From: Microbulbifer variabilis ATCC 700307
Lineage (GTDB): Bacteria; Pseudomonadota; Gammaproteobacteria; Pseudomonadales; Cellvibrionaceae
Direction: 5' to 3'
Length of the DNA stretch: 64,000 nucleotides
NCBI RefSeq assembly: GCF_000380565.1
Contig: NZ_AQYJ01000029.1
Coordinates: 620,001-684,000 of the forward strand
Shown here: one piece after another, positions 27,212 through 35,950 of the stretch
Position numbering within the stretch: position 1 is the stretch's first letter
How the letters are laid out: every line of letters starts with the position of its first letter
The notes under the pieces: model-generated
Told to the model about the DNA's origin: nothing
Seen by the model: only the letters and a program-made list of their open reading frames with translations
Database searches by the model: none
Position numbers and translations under genes: made by a program

Positions 27212-29764
27212 ATGATGCACGATGTTGGTAGAACCGCAAAAACCCGTCAATTTAATCTATCTATCCTCTCTGGAGCCGTTGCCTTCATTACCGCTGTCAG
27301 TGGTAATGTGCAGGCTGCTGAAATTGAAGAGGTAGTAGTTACTGCCCAGAAGCGCGCGGAAAATCTACAGGAAGTTCCAATCGCGATTACCGCTTTTACT
27401 GGAGATAATATAAAAGAGTCAGGTGTCAAAAATCTGACTGACCTGGGGAGATATACGCCAGGCGTTGAAATGCACAATGATACTGCGCTGCAGCCTACTT
27501 ACAGTGTGCGTGGCATCCAAACCAATGACTGGACCGTGGGATCAGATCCCGCTGTTGCTGTTTATGTGGACGGAGTTTATACCGGTCGTGGAGCTGGTGC
27601 CGAAATACCCCTAACCGATATCGAGAGGGTTGAAGTACTTAAAGGGCCACAGGGTACTTTATTTGGTCGCAATGCAACCGGCGGTGCGATCCATATCATC
27701 ACCACTAAGCCGCAGGCAGATGACTCCACACAATTGAGTCTCACTGCAGGTAATTATGGGCGCCAGTCATCGGACTTACTGGTGAACCGCCAATTTACAG
27801 ATAATCTGTATGGGCGCTTTTCTGCGTCGACCAATCGCCGAGATCCTTTTGCAGACAACTTAGCTGGCGGCTTCTCCGTAGGTGACCAGGATACCCAGAC
27901 CTACCGGGCTTCTGTGTTATGGGAGCCTACTCAAGATACTGAAGTGTTGTGGCGTGCTGACTATGGCGTGATGGATCAGGGCAGTGCTTTACGTACGACT
28001 ATAGTGCCCAGTCTACAGGGTGAAACAGACGTATTTGGCGATTTTGCCCTGGATACACCAACTATTGAGGATCGTGACTCTTTTGGTACCTCGCTGACAG
28101 TCACAAGCGATTTCGACAACTTCACTTTTACTTCGATCACAGCATATCGTGAATTCGATGCGCACCTCCAGCAGGACGAAGACGGCACTGCAAACCCGGA
28201 TTATATGTTTGGCTCGGCCAATACGGACGATCAGAGCCAGTTCTCCCAGGAATTCAGGTTGAATGGAGCCACAGACAACATTAAGTGGACTTTGGGTGCT
28301 TCTTATTCCCAGGAGGAGGTAGACCATACAACTTATGCTTACTTCACCACCGGTTCAGTAGAATCCTTTGCTGTGTATGAGGGCGTTAAGGCCGCTTATC
28401 CTGACCTCACTCAAACAGAGCAAGAGGATATGGCGGTTATTACACGTCAACTTCTTCAGCAAGCTGGGCGTGAAGGTGTTGCCAGTGCCACTTTTGTGTA
28501 TGACTTGATGCTCCAAACTGGGCAAGTAGATGCTCTACTTGCCGCCCTAGGAGCACCGAGTACGGTAACGGGAAGTATGCTGCAGGCTGATGCCGTAGTG
28601 GCGCAAATGATGGCTGGCTTTCAGCCTTGGGTTGCTTCAGATACGCCATGGAATGAGAGTGTTCGTAACACCGGGGATTATCGCTCAAGTGCCATATATG
28701 GAGATATGACTTGGAGTATCACCGACAAAATGGACCTTACGGTAGGTGCACGTTATACCTACGATCAAAAGGATTTCACGATTGAAACAGCCTATGGCAA
28801 CAGTATTCCACTGTCACTTTCTGGTGGGCCAGTGCCCCTAGTCGATGGTGATGGAAATGTTATCGATGTAATCACGTTCCCAGAAATAGACCTGGGCTCT
28901 CAGCTATTTGGTATCGCCTTCTTTAATAATGGCCAGCCAGTTCTAGACTCCAAGTTGAGTGATAGCTGGAGTGATATTTCCGGTCGTATCGTGCTGGATT
29001 ATCGTTGGACTGAGGAGATGATGACCTATATCTCTCTGGCTGATGGCTTTAAGGCCGGTGGGTTTAACAGCCTCAATTTTGGACCGGGCGTTGAACCCTC
29101 TTTTGATCAGGAGGATGTTGTTAACCTGGAGGTGGGTCTTAAGAGCAGCCTGTTTGACAATCGGGTACGCCTGAATGCTTCACTGTATAGCTATGAATAC
29201 AAAAACTTACAGGAACTGGACCTGGTCGGTACTCCCATTCCCAGTTATAACCTGAGGAACTCCGATGCGGAGGGTACAGGTGCTGAGATAGAAGTGCAGT
29301 GGGCTGCGACAGACAACCTGTTCATTGCCGGTAATTACTCTTACTTGGATACCGAATTCACTGATTATCAAATCATCGAGGCTATTGGTGAAACGGAAGA
29401 AGACTCAAAAGTGGGTCAGGCAAGGGTTTCCACTCCAGAGAATAAATTTAATCTAATGGCAGAGTACACCGTAAACCTTGCCAGCGGAGGAGAATTTATT
29501 TTCCGTGGTGATTACAACTGGACCGATGAGCGGATTGGTTCGATTACTGATCGCACTCGTATCGTTGATGATTACCAGTTGTTTAACTTGCGAGCCGCCT
29601 GGAATAGTGCTTCGGATAATTATTCTGTAGCTCTCTGGGTACAGAACCTTACCGATGAGGAGATTGCCGGTGGCTATGGCGGCACAGGTGCGGCCATTGG
29701 CGCCAGTCCAGCGTGGCGATTTATGCCGAGAATGTATGGGGCTGATTTCACTGCACGATTTTAA
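27212..29764 (+). CDS. TonB-dependent outer-membrane receptor
   Basis: An 850-residue receptor with a signal peptide (cleavage after about residue 35, NVQAA), a TonB box IEEVVVTAQKR (about 38-48), a plug domain (about 55-165) with the hallmark VEVLKGPQGTLFGRNATGG, and a C-terminal 22-strand barrel ending in phenylalanine (DFTARF). This subfamily is frequent in marine and sphingomonad-type bacteria. Its ligand is unknown. A roughly 110-residue, Ala/Gln-rich segment (about 385-480) is an extended extracellular loop. The divergent acylase suggests, without proof, that the ligand is an amide-containing compound. A strong terminator follows. Confidence 0.92.
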   Translation: MMHDVGRTAKTRQFNLSILSGAVAFITAVSGNVQAAEIEEVVVTAQKRAENLQEVPIAITAFTGDNIKESGVKNLTDLGRYTPGVEMHNDTALQPTYSVRGIQTNDWTVGSDPAVAVYVDGVYTGRGAGAEIPLTDIERVEVLKGPQGTLFGRNATGGAIHIITTKPQADDSTQLSLTAGNYGRQSSDLLVNRQFTDNLYGRFSASTNRRDPFADNLAGGFSVGDQDTQTYRASVLWEPTQDTEVLWRADYGVMDQGSALRTTIVPSLQGETDVFGDFALDTPTIEDRDSFGTSLTVTSDFDNFTFTSITAYREFDAHLQQDEDGTANPDYMFGSANTDDQSQFSQEFRLNGATDNIKWTLGASYSQEEVDHTTYAYFTTGSVESFAVYEGVKAAYPDLTQTEQEDMAVITRQLLQQAGREGVASATFVYDLMLQTGQVDALLAALGAPSTVTGSMLQADAVVAQMMAGFQPWVASDTPWNESVRNTGDYRSSAIYGDMTWSITDKMDLTVGARYTYDQKDFTIETAYGNSIPLSLSGGPVPLVDGDGNVIDVITFPEIDLGSQLFGIAFFNNGQPVLDSKLSDSWSDISGRIVLDYRWTEEMMTYISLADGFKAGGFNSLNFGPGVEPSFDQEDVVNLEVGLKSSLFDNRVRLNASLYSYEYKNLQELDLVGTPIPSYNLRNSDAEGTGAEIEVQWAATDNLFIAGNYSYLDTEFTDYQIIEAIGETEEDSKVGQARVSTPENKFNLMAEYTVNLASGGEFIFRGDYNWTDERIGSITDRTRIVDDYQLFNLRAAWNSASDNYSVALWVQNLTDEEIAGGYGGTGAAIGASPAWRFMPRMYGADFTARF

Positions 29765-29796
29765 TTGAATATTTAATGTTAACATGATGAGAGTGC

Positions 29797-29823
29797 GGGC
29801 CGGTTTTACCGGCCCTTTTTTTT
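29797..29823 (+). terminator. Terminator after the TonB receptor gene
   Basis: Seven-base GC-only stem gggccgg/ccggccc (29797-29803 with 29809-29815), loop tttta, then eight T residues. Confidence 0.93.
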
Positions 29824-29953
29824 GCATAGTTCTGTTTCTGTAAACAAACTGGCGTGATTTCATTCATGTAGGCCTGCAAGCTCGTGGGAATACACCTAAA
29901 ACTGCGTATGATGATTTCAATAGAACAGAAATGTGGTGTAACCGATTATTGAT

Positions 29954-31237
29954 ATGGCAATTTTTGCAGGCGAAGTATCTTTAGAAGAAGTACAGCAGCA
30001 AATTCTTACAGCATATCGAAGAGTTCGGGGGGAGACAGAGCGTCTTGCTGAGCCTTTGTCCGCTGAGGATATGCAGCTCCAATCCATGCCGGATGCCAGC
30101 CCTACAAAGTGGCATTTGGCCCATACCAGTTGGTTTTTTGAGACCTTTGTGCTTAATTCCCGCCTACCGGGATACAGGACTTTCGATCAACACTTTCATC
30201 ATCTTTTTAACTCCTATTACAACAGCTTGGGAACACCATTCACGCGATCGCAGCGCGGCTTGATTTCCCGTCCGGATATTGATCGAGTTTACGCCTATCG
30301 CAAGTCTGTAGATACTGGAATTGAGAAGCTGTTAAAAGATTCCCCGTGCTCATCAAACTTGGCGTCACTCATAGCTCTGGGCCTCAATCATGAGCAGCAG
30401 CATCAGGAGCTTTTACTAACAGATATTAAGCACGCTCTGTCGCTGAACCCTTTGGCTCCTGCTTATAGTGATGGGATACCGGAAGAGGAATCTGCAACTG
30501 CTGAGCCACTGCGCTGGTTGGAGATTCCAGGTGGCTGCTATGGCATTGGTAGTGAGGGTGAGGACTTTTTCTTTGATAACGAGGGTCCTGCCCATCAGCA
30601 GCTTGTACAGGAATTTTCCATAGCATCCCGCCTGGTAACTAATGGAGAATACCTCGCATTTATTGAAGATGGTGGTTATCAGCAACATCGCTTGTGGTTG
30701 TCGGACGGCTGGGCTTTGGTTCAACAAAATCAGCACAGACATCCTTTGTATTGGAGGGAAACTGAGAACGGTTGGCAACAGTTTAGCTTACACGGATTAC
30801 AGCCGTTGAATGAGGCAGAGCCTGTACATCATTTGTCGTTCTATGAGGCTGATGCTTTTGCCACATGGGCCGGTAAGCGCCTACCCACGGAATTTGAGTG
30901 GGAGGCTGCTGCTTGTCACTTGCGCCAGCTTGATCAACTGGCTACTGCCAATCTGCTGGAAAAACGCTTCCTCAAACCTCTGCCTGCCCGTCGAGGGCGA
31001 ACCCAATTCCTGGGGGATCTATGGGAGTGGACTTCCAGCTCCTACCTGCCGTATCACGGTTTTAAGGCTCGTGAAGATGCTGTAGGTGAATATAACGGCA
31101 AGTTTATGTGTAATCAGAAAGTTCTTCGAGGCGGTTCATTTGCTACGCCATCGGATCATATCAGAATCAGCTATAGAAATTTCTTTTATCCACATCAAGC
31201 GTGGCAATTTACCGGGGTCCGTTTAGCAGGAGACTAA
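29954..31237 (+). CDS. egtB: Ergothioneine biosynthesis sulfoxide synthase EgtB
   Basis: A 427-residue non-heme iron enzyme that joins a cysteine-type thiol to hercynine with O2. The N-terminal DinB_2-like domain gives the three-histidine iron site: H57 in the WHLAHTSWFF motif and H146/H150 in the HEQQHQE motif. The C-terminal FGE-sulfatase-like domain (about 190-427) carries WEWTSSSYLPYHGF and LRGGSFATPSDHIRISYRNFFYP. It is the first gene of an operon and overlaps the upstream reading region of egtD. No egtA, egtC or egtE is nearby, so free cysteine is the likely sulfur donor and the C-S lyase must be elsewhere; both points are inference. Confidence 0.93.
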   Translation: MAIFAGEVSLEEVQQQILTAYRRVRGETERLAEPLSAEDMQLQSMPDASPTKWHLAHTSWFFETFVLNSRLPGYRTFDQHFHHLFNSYYNSLGTPFTRSQRGLISRPDIDRVYAYRKSVDTGIEKLLKDSPCSSNLASLIALGLNHEQQHQELLLTDIKHALSLNPLAPAYSDGIPEEESATAEPLRWLEIPGGCYGIGSEGEDFFFDNEGPAHQQLVQEFSIASRLVTNGEYLAFIEDGGYQQHRLWLSDGWALVQQNQHRHPLYWRETENGWQQFSLHGLQPLNEAEPVHHLSFYEADAFATWAGKRLPTEFEWEAAACHLRQLDQLATANLLEKRFLKPLPARRGRTQFLGDLWEWTSSSYLPYHGFKAREDAVGEYNGKFMCNQKVLRGGSFATPSDHIRISYRNFFYPHQAWQFTGVRLAGD

Positions 31238-31239
31238 AT

Positions 31240-32208
31240 GTGAAAGCAGCCTTATCGTCCGTTCCAGAAAAGCAGCAACAGGATAGCGAATTTCTCAGGG
31301 ATGTTCTGGAGGGGTTGGGAGGAAAAAGAAAAACATTGCCCTGTAAGTATTTGTATGACGAAGTAGGCTCTCGCCTTTTCGAGGACATCTGTGAGGTTTC
31401 GGATTATTACCTGACCCGTACAGAGGCAAGTATATTTGCCACTAATCTTAAGGATATAGCCGATAAAATTGGACCTGAAGCGCTGCTAATCGAACCCGGT
31501 GCAGGTAATTGTGAAAAAATCGAAGCACTACTTGCTCAATTGGAATCCCCAAAAGGTTACTACCCGATTGATATATCCCCAGAGATACTTCTAAATGCTG
31601 AGCGTAGAATCAAGGCGAATCAACCCGAGATGCAAGTCTGGAGTGCGGTTGGTGATTTCACTCAGCCGGATGTATGGGACCAGTTAACCCAGCTTCCCTC
31701 TCGCAAGAAAGTCGTCTTCTTCCCTGGGTCAACAATTGGAAACTTCGAGCCGGATAAGGCTGAGCAGCTACTGGAACTATTTGCTGCGAACTTAGGAGCC
31801 GGTGATGGGTTGCTTATTGGTACTGATTTGGTCAAGGATTCGGTGAGGCTTGAGCGAGCCTACCATGACAGCGAACATGTTACCGAGAGGTTCAATAAAA
31901 ACCTTCTAAATCGTATCAATACAGAGCTTGAGGCAGATTTTGACCTTTCCCTGTTTGCCCACCGTGCTTTCTACCACCAACTTCGCAAACGGGTTGAAAT
32001 GCACTTAGTTAGCCTGAAGGATCACAGTGTATCAGTAGCTGGAACGCGTGTGGACTTTTCCGAGGGGGAAACAATACATACGGAAAATAGCCACAAGTAT
32101 TCCATCAGTGATTTTAACCAGCTGCTTGCCAGGGGTGGATTCAGGCCAATCTGTCACTGGAAAGATGCTGCTGCATCTTATGCGATTCACTATGCCCAGG
32201 CCATTTAA
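31240..32208 (+). CDS. egtD: L-histidine N-alpha-methyltransferase EgtD
   Basis: Trimethylates histidine to hercynine with three SAM molecules, the first step of ergothioneine synthesis. The SAM site is seen in LIEPGAGNCEKIEALL (near residues 83-98), YYPIDISPEIL and VVFFPGSTIGNFEP. Length (322) equals the family. GTG at 31240 is chosen because AGGAGA lies about seven bases upstream and it begins two bases after the egtB stop; a longer frame from GTG 31201 would lie inside egtB. Egt genes often occur as this egtB-egtD pair in proteobacteria. Confidence 0.93.
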   Translation: MKAALSSVPEKQQQDSEFLRDVLEGLGGKRKTLPCKYLYDEVGSRLFEDICEVSDYYLTRTEASIFATNLKDIADKIGPEALLIEPGAGNCEKIEALLAQLESPKGYYPIDISPEILLNAERRIKANQPEMQVWSAVGDFTQPDVWDQLTQLPSRKKVVFFPGSTIGNFEPDKAEQLLELFAANLGAGDGLLIGTDLVKDSVRLERAYHDSEHVTERFNKNLLNRINTELEADFDLSLFAHRAFYHQLRKRVEMHLVSLKDHSVSVAGTRVDFSEGETIHTENSHKYSISDFNQLLARGGFRPICHWKDAAASYAIHYAQAI

Positions 32209-32704
32209 CGTTCTGGTAAAGGTTTTTTCATTATTTGTAGTAACAGCCCTCTTTGTCAGTGCTGCTATCGCTGAGCAGGACGATGATAAAATCATCGTCT
32301 ATAAGCATCCGCTCTGCTTTTGCTGCAAAAAGTGGGTTAGCCATCTGAGAGAGAATCAATTGCAGGCATCATCTGTCTTCAAAGTAGATATGCAAGCAGT
32401 AAAAAAGCAATGGGGAGTACCCAAAGGTATGGAGGGGTGTCATACGGCTGTGTGGCAAGGGCGGTATGTATTCGAGGGGCATGTGCCCGCACAATTCATA
32501 CAAAAGTTCCTGGCATCGCCCCCTAAAGATAGTGTTGGCCTGATGGTGCCGGGGATGCCGATAGGCAGCCCCGGTATGGAAGCCAAAGATAAATTTGAGC
32601 CTTACAACATCTACTTGTTGTTGCAAGATGGGGATTACCGGCTCTATGCGCGCATAGAGGACCCGAGAGCTATTCAGTTAATGGATAGTAAACCTGCAGA
32701 ATAA
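32192..32704 (+). CDS. DUF411 periplasmic metal-binding protein
   Basis: A 170-residue exported protein (signal peptide about 24 residues ending in SAAIA) of the DUF411/CopG-like family. The family core is a thioredoxin-like fragment with the cysteine motif KHPLCFCCKKWVSHL, then EGCHTAV and VPGMPIGSPGME. Members are associated with copper tolerance. The start overlaps the end of egtD by 17 bases (ATG 32192; ATG 32180 also possible), so it is translationally coupled to the ergothioneine genes, an uncommon pairing. Copper handling is a family-based inference. Confidence 0.85.
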   Translation: MPRPFNVLVKVFSLFVVTALFVSAAIAEQDDDKIIVYKHPLCFCCKKWVSHLRENQLQASSVFKVDMQAVKKQWGVPKGMEGCHTAVWQGRYVFEGHVPAQFIQKFLASPPKDSVGLMVPGMPIGSPGMEAKDKFEPYNIYLLLQDGDYRLYARIEDPRAIQLMDSKPAE

Positions 32705-32778
32705 ATGTCTAGATGTTTTTCCTTGGTTGTTTAAAGCCTTTCCAGATATTTAATATAATTATTTTATTGCAGCTTACT

Positions 32779-34023
32779 TTATTTGGATGCGTACCATAGA
32801 ATCCAAAAATAGCTAATCAGTACACTGGAAATGCTCACCGGCAGCATTAAGAAGAAGAACTGCCAAAAGTTAAATGCCTTGATGCCAAATTTCTCAGCCT
32901 GTTGCAGCACAATAACATTACTTGCGGCACTGATGATAAATAGATTGCCAGCTACAGTGGAAATTGCAGAAAGTATCATTAGTGTTTGGGTTTCATGTTT
33001 GTGCAATAAATTGAGGTATATCTCAACTACAGGTACATTGGAAAACAATTGGCTGGCAAAAAAGCTAACAAAAGCAACAGTTTCTGGTTCAGCCAGATTG
33101 ATGCCGCTTTCTTTAAGGAAAAACTGTAGTGACCCTGATTTTAAAAGAGAGCCTGTAACCACAAACATCGAAATAAAGAAGAAGAGGGTGGGCCAGTCGA
33201 CTTCGCGTAAGATTTGCCGTCTTTTCCTGCTGGTTATGTAAATAGGTAGGCATGCAGCCAATCCGACCTGGCCTATAGTAGGGTGGTAAATGCCTTCCAC
33301 ATTATGCAGTACACTTCCCAAAACAATAAATACTAATAGCAGCACAGCAGATAATAGAGCGGGCCACTTTTGAGTGATCTTATTCTCCTCCCGGTATTCC
33401 CTGCTTGCCTCATAGTTGGCGATATCACTGGTTCTAAGAAAGCGTTTAAGCCATAGCATAGAGGTTAGCAGGGTTATAGCTGCAGGGATCAATATCCATT
33501 GGGCAAAGACAATAAACATATTATCGAAATTACCCGCACCGGCAATCAATATATTTTGTGGATTTCCTACTGGCGAGATCATACTGCCAATCGTTACCGT
33601 AGCACATAGAATAATAAGCAGTGGAATCAAACTCCAGTTCATATTGCGTGCCAGCATAATTGCAATAGGAACACCGATCACTGCGGCTGCGTCGTTAGTG
33701 AGTATTGCTGCACATATCGCCATGGTGATGACATAAGCTGCTAGCACCATATTGGGACTCTGAAAAGACAGGATACGCTTGCTGATTTGGGTGGATATTC
33801 CGGTGTCGTACAAAGCGGAGGCAATTGAAAAAACTGAAAACAGGTAAAGAATAAGATCCCAATCTATGGCAAAAAAAGCTTCCCGTAGGGTGATTTGCCG
33901 CATCAATAGCAGTGCTACAGCGCCAAGGGTCATGATATGCCAAATGCGAATAATAGATGGAAGCCACTGACGTGCGGCAATCAATAGAAAAATGATTGCT
34001 GAGACAAAGAGGCTTATCGACAT
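32779..34023 (-). CDS. ArsB/NhaD/SLC13-type anion or Na+/H+ permease
   Basis: A 414-residue inner-membrane protein with about eleven hydrophobic helices. Two family re-entrant-loop motifs are visible: ILTNDAAAVIGVPIAIMLAR (near 108-127) and SPVGNPQNILIAGAG (near 150-164), as in the ion-transporter superfamily that includes ArsB, NhaD and SLC13 carriers. Substrate cannot be fixed. A nearby ArsM-like methyltransferase makes arsenite worth considering, but no arsR or arsC is present, so a dicarboxylate, sulfate or Na+ role is just as likely. It is convergent with the DUF411 gene. Confidence 0.82.
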   Translation of the reverse strand: MSISLFVSAIIFLLIAARQWLPSIIRIWHIMTLGAVALLLMRQITLREAFFAIDWDLILYLFSVFSIASALYDTGISTQISKRILSFQSPNMVLAAYVITMAICAAILTNDAAAVIGVPIAIMLARNMNWSLIPLLIILCATVTIGSMISPVGNPQNILIAGAGNFDNMFIVFAQWILIPAAITLLTSMLWLKRFLRTSDIANYEASREYREENKITQKWPALLSAVLLLVFIVLGSVLHNVEGIYHPTIGQVGLAACLPIYITSRKRRQILREVDWPTLFFFISMFVVTGSLLKSGSLQFFLKESGINLAEPETVAFVSFFASQLFSNVPVVEIYLNLLHKHETQTLMILSAISTVAGNLFIISAASNVIVLQQAEKFGIKAFNFWQFFFLMLPVSISSVLISYFWILWYASK

Positions 34024-34137
34024 GAGTACGGGTCCGGGCTTAGCCCCTTATAGTTGCTACGCTGGAGTCGATGCTCGCCATTTCCGACAGTTCCAAAGCA
34101 CCAGTCCAGGCGAAAGATTTATAAATAAGACTTAATT

Positions 34138-34620
34138 ATGAGTTTAAACAAACCTTTTCTCTTTACGAATTTCTTCGCAGGAGATGTGGTTGCTGGTTAT
34201 TTGCTTTCTGCCATATATTGGAAGGCTGGTGAAACAGGTATTGTCCTAGAGATAGGCGGGATTACCATTGTACTTCTACAAACACCTGCTGGTGCTTTTA
34301 TTGATAGCACTCGTTTCAAGTATGGACTGATTGCTAGTTGCGGCATAATTATTACTGCTGTGTCAGTTTTAATTGTCATGTTGACCAGCCGTAAACCGAT
34401 TCTTTACACGTCCCAGATTTTGATGGGAGTCGCGATAGCTTTTGTTGCGCGCTCAACTGTGGCGATTACTTTGGGGGTTTGCACAGAAAAGACATTTGCC
34501 CTGCAAACCAGGCGGCCAATCATGCTGGTAATATTTGCGCTGCTGCAACTGCAGCTGTATAGGCATCGCTGCTGGCGCAGCTATTTTTTTGTAATTTTTG
34601 CTCCAGAAACCATGCGGAAA
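34138..34620 (+). pseudogene. Decayed MFS transporter gene (N-terminal part, frameshifted)
   Basis: The first ~120 codons read as the N-terminal helices of a major facilitator carrier (FFAGDVVAGYLLSAIYWKAG, then LIASCGIIITAVSVLIVML and LMGVAIAFVARSTVAITLGV). After TFALQT the frame goes wrong: the expected Q-A-A-N-H-A-G-N-I-C-A-A-A segment appears in another frame from 34509, and that frame hits a stop at about 34560. A further shift gives I-G-I-A-A-G-A-A-I-F-L, so at least two frameshifts are present. The rest of the gene (a normal MFS protein is about 400 residues) is missing before the yheT-like gene at 34888. Confidence 0.75.
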
Positions 34621-34887
34621 TCAGCTAAGTGCTAGTGGGTGAATGACAGCCTTAACCTCATAGATTGTCTCAATGGTAGCCGAGTCTTGACGCGCAACAC
34701 CACTCCTCAAGCAGTCGTCGGTAGTTATATACTGAAAGTACCCGTATAACCTTTGTACGATACCCAAGGCGCTCAAGGCCTGATCTGATGTCGGAGGCGG
34801 TGAATTCCCGCCAGGGCCAGGGTTAGCCACTATGGATAGTGAGTTAAAAGTGTGTGGGGGATTCATTCCGCCAGTTGGACCTGATGT
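34621..34887. other. Intergenic remainder after the MFS pseudogene
   Basis: About 270 bases with no recognisable gene, tRNA or riboswitch. A minus-strand open frame crosses it but runs mainly antisense to the next gene. It may be a deletion scar of the transporter gene. Confidence 0.3.
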
Positions 34888-35877
34888 ATGACTGAAAAGT
34901 TTACGCCTGCAACAGGCCTTGGGAACTGCCACCTTCAAACTGTATTTGGCCGCCTGCACCGGCCTTCCCCGTGGATTAATACCAGCCGTCGCTGGTATGA
35001 AACCCCTGATGGCGACTGCCTCGCTATGCACTATCCTCGTCCACTGGTGGATGATCCAGAACTTCCTTTGGTTCTGATACTCCACGGCTTGGAGGGGTCA
35101 GTAGCCTCTCCTTATGTGCAGGGGCTGATGCAATCTTTGTTGGAGCGGCACTACCAGGTAGCGGTAATGCACTTTCGCGGTTGTGGAGGTATTCCTAATC
35201 GATTGCCTCGAGCCTATCACAGTGGTGATAGTGAAGATCCTCGTTGGATGGTAGAGCAGCTGAGAGGGCAGTTGCCATCTACCCCGATTCTTGTGGTCGG
35301 TTATTCACTTGGTGGTAATGTGTTGCTGAAGATGCTGGGGGAGGACGGTATCTGCAGTCCGGTGATAGGTGCAGTAGCTGTATCTTCCCCAATGGATCTA
35401 CATGCGTGTAGCCGCAGAATCAACACTGGCCTATCCAAGCTCTACCAGCGGCACTTGCTCAGTTGTCTGCGCCTCACTCTTAAGCAAAAGGCGGAAGACC
35501 CTGGTATGGCAGCTGCTTTACCCAATTTGGACGATGCTACTTACTTTGTAAACTTTCGCCGGTTTGACAATACATTTACCGCACCCCTACATGGCTTCCG
35601 TGATGTCGATGACTATTACACCCGAGCTTCCAGCAAACGGCTGCTCAAAGAAATCCGGGTGCCAACAATGATTATTAATGCTGTAGACGACCCATTTGTG
35701 TGTCCGACTGCAATCCCACAGCAGGGTGAAGTCAGTGCGATGGTCAATCTTGAAATCAGTGAGCACGGTGGGCATGTAGGGTTTGTCGGTGGGACACTAT
35801 GGAATCCGAATTATTGGCTGGAGCAAAAAATTCCCGCCTTTTTGGACTCTGCCCTAGGGCGTGGCAGATCTGGCTAA
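34888..35877 (+). CDS. YheT-family alpha/beta hydrolase
   Basis: A 329-residue alpha/beta hydrolase of the YheT/ABHD family. Landmarks are the N-terminal NCHLQTVFGRL, the oxyanion strand LILHGLEGSVASPY (63-76), the family loop HFRGCGG (95-101) and the nucleophile elbow GYSLGGNVLLK with Ser140. The C-terminal catalytic Asp (NAVDDPFVCP) and His (SEHGGHVGF) are in place. Members are esterases of unsettled physiological role. It is monocistronic as far as can be seen. Confidence 0.88.
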   Translation: MTEKFTPATGLGNCHLQTVFGRLHRPSPWINTSRRWYETPDGDCLAMHYPRPLVDDPELPLVLILHGLEGSVASPYVQGLMQSLLERHYQVAVMHFRGCGGIPNRLPRAYHSGDSEDPRWMVEQLRGQLPSTPILVVGYSLGGNVLLKMLGEDGICSPVIGAVAVSSPMDLHACSRRINTGLSKLYQRHLLSCLRLTLKQKAEDPGMAAALPNLDDATYFVNFRRFDNTFTAPLHGFRDVDDYYTRASSKRLLKEIRVPTMIINAVDDPFVCPTAIPQQGEVSAMVNLEISEHGGHVGFVGGTLWNPNYWLEQKIPAFLDSALGRGRSG

Positions 35878-35950
35878 GGTTGCCGGCCCCCTATTCATTT
35901 TTAGATGTTTAGGAATACCGGCCAAATTCGGATTAGCGAATTAAGTACCC

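Noticed and set aside
34621-35085. A 154-codon minus-strand frame crossing into the yheT-like gene
   Set aside because: Most of it is antisense to a clear hydrolase gene and it shows no domain.
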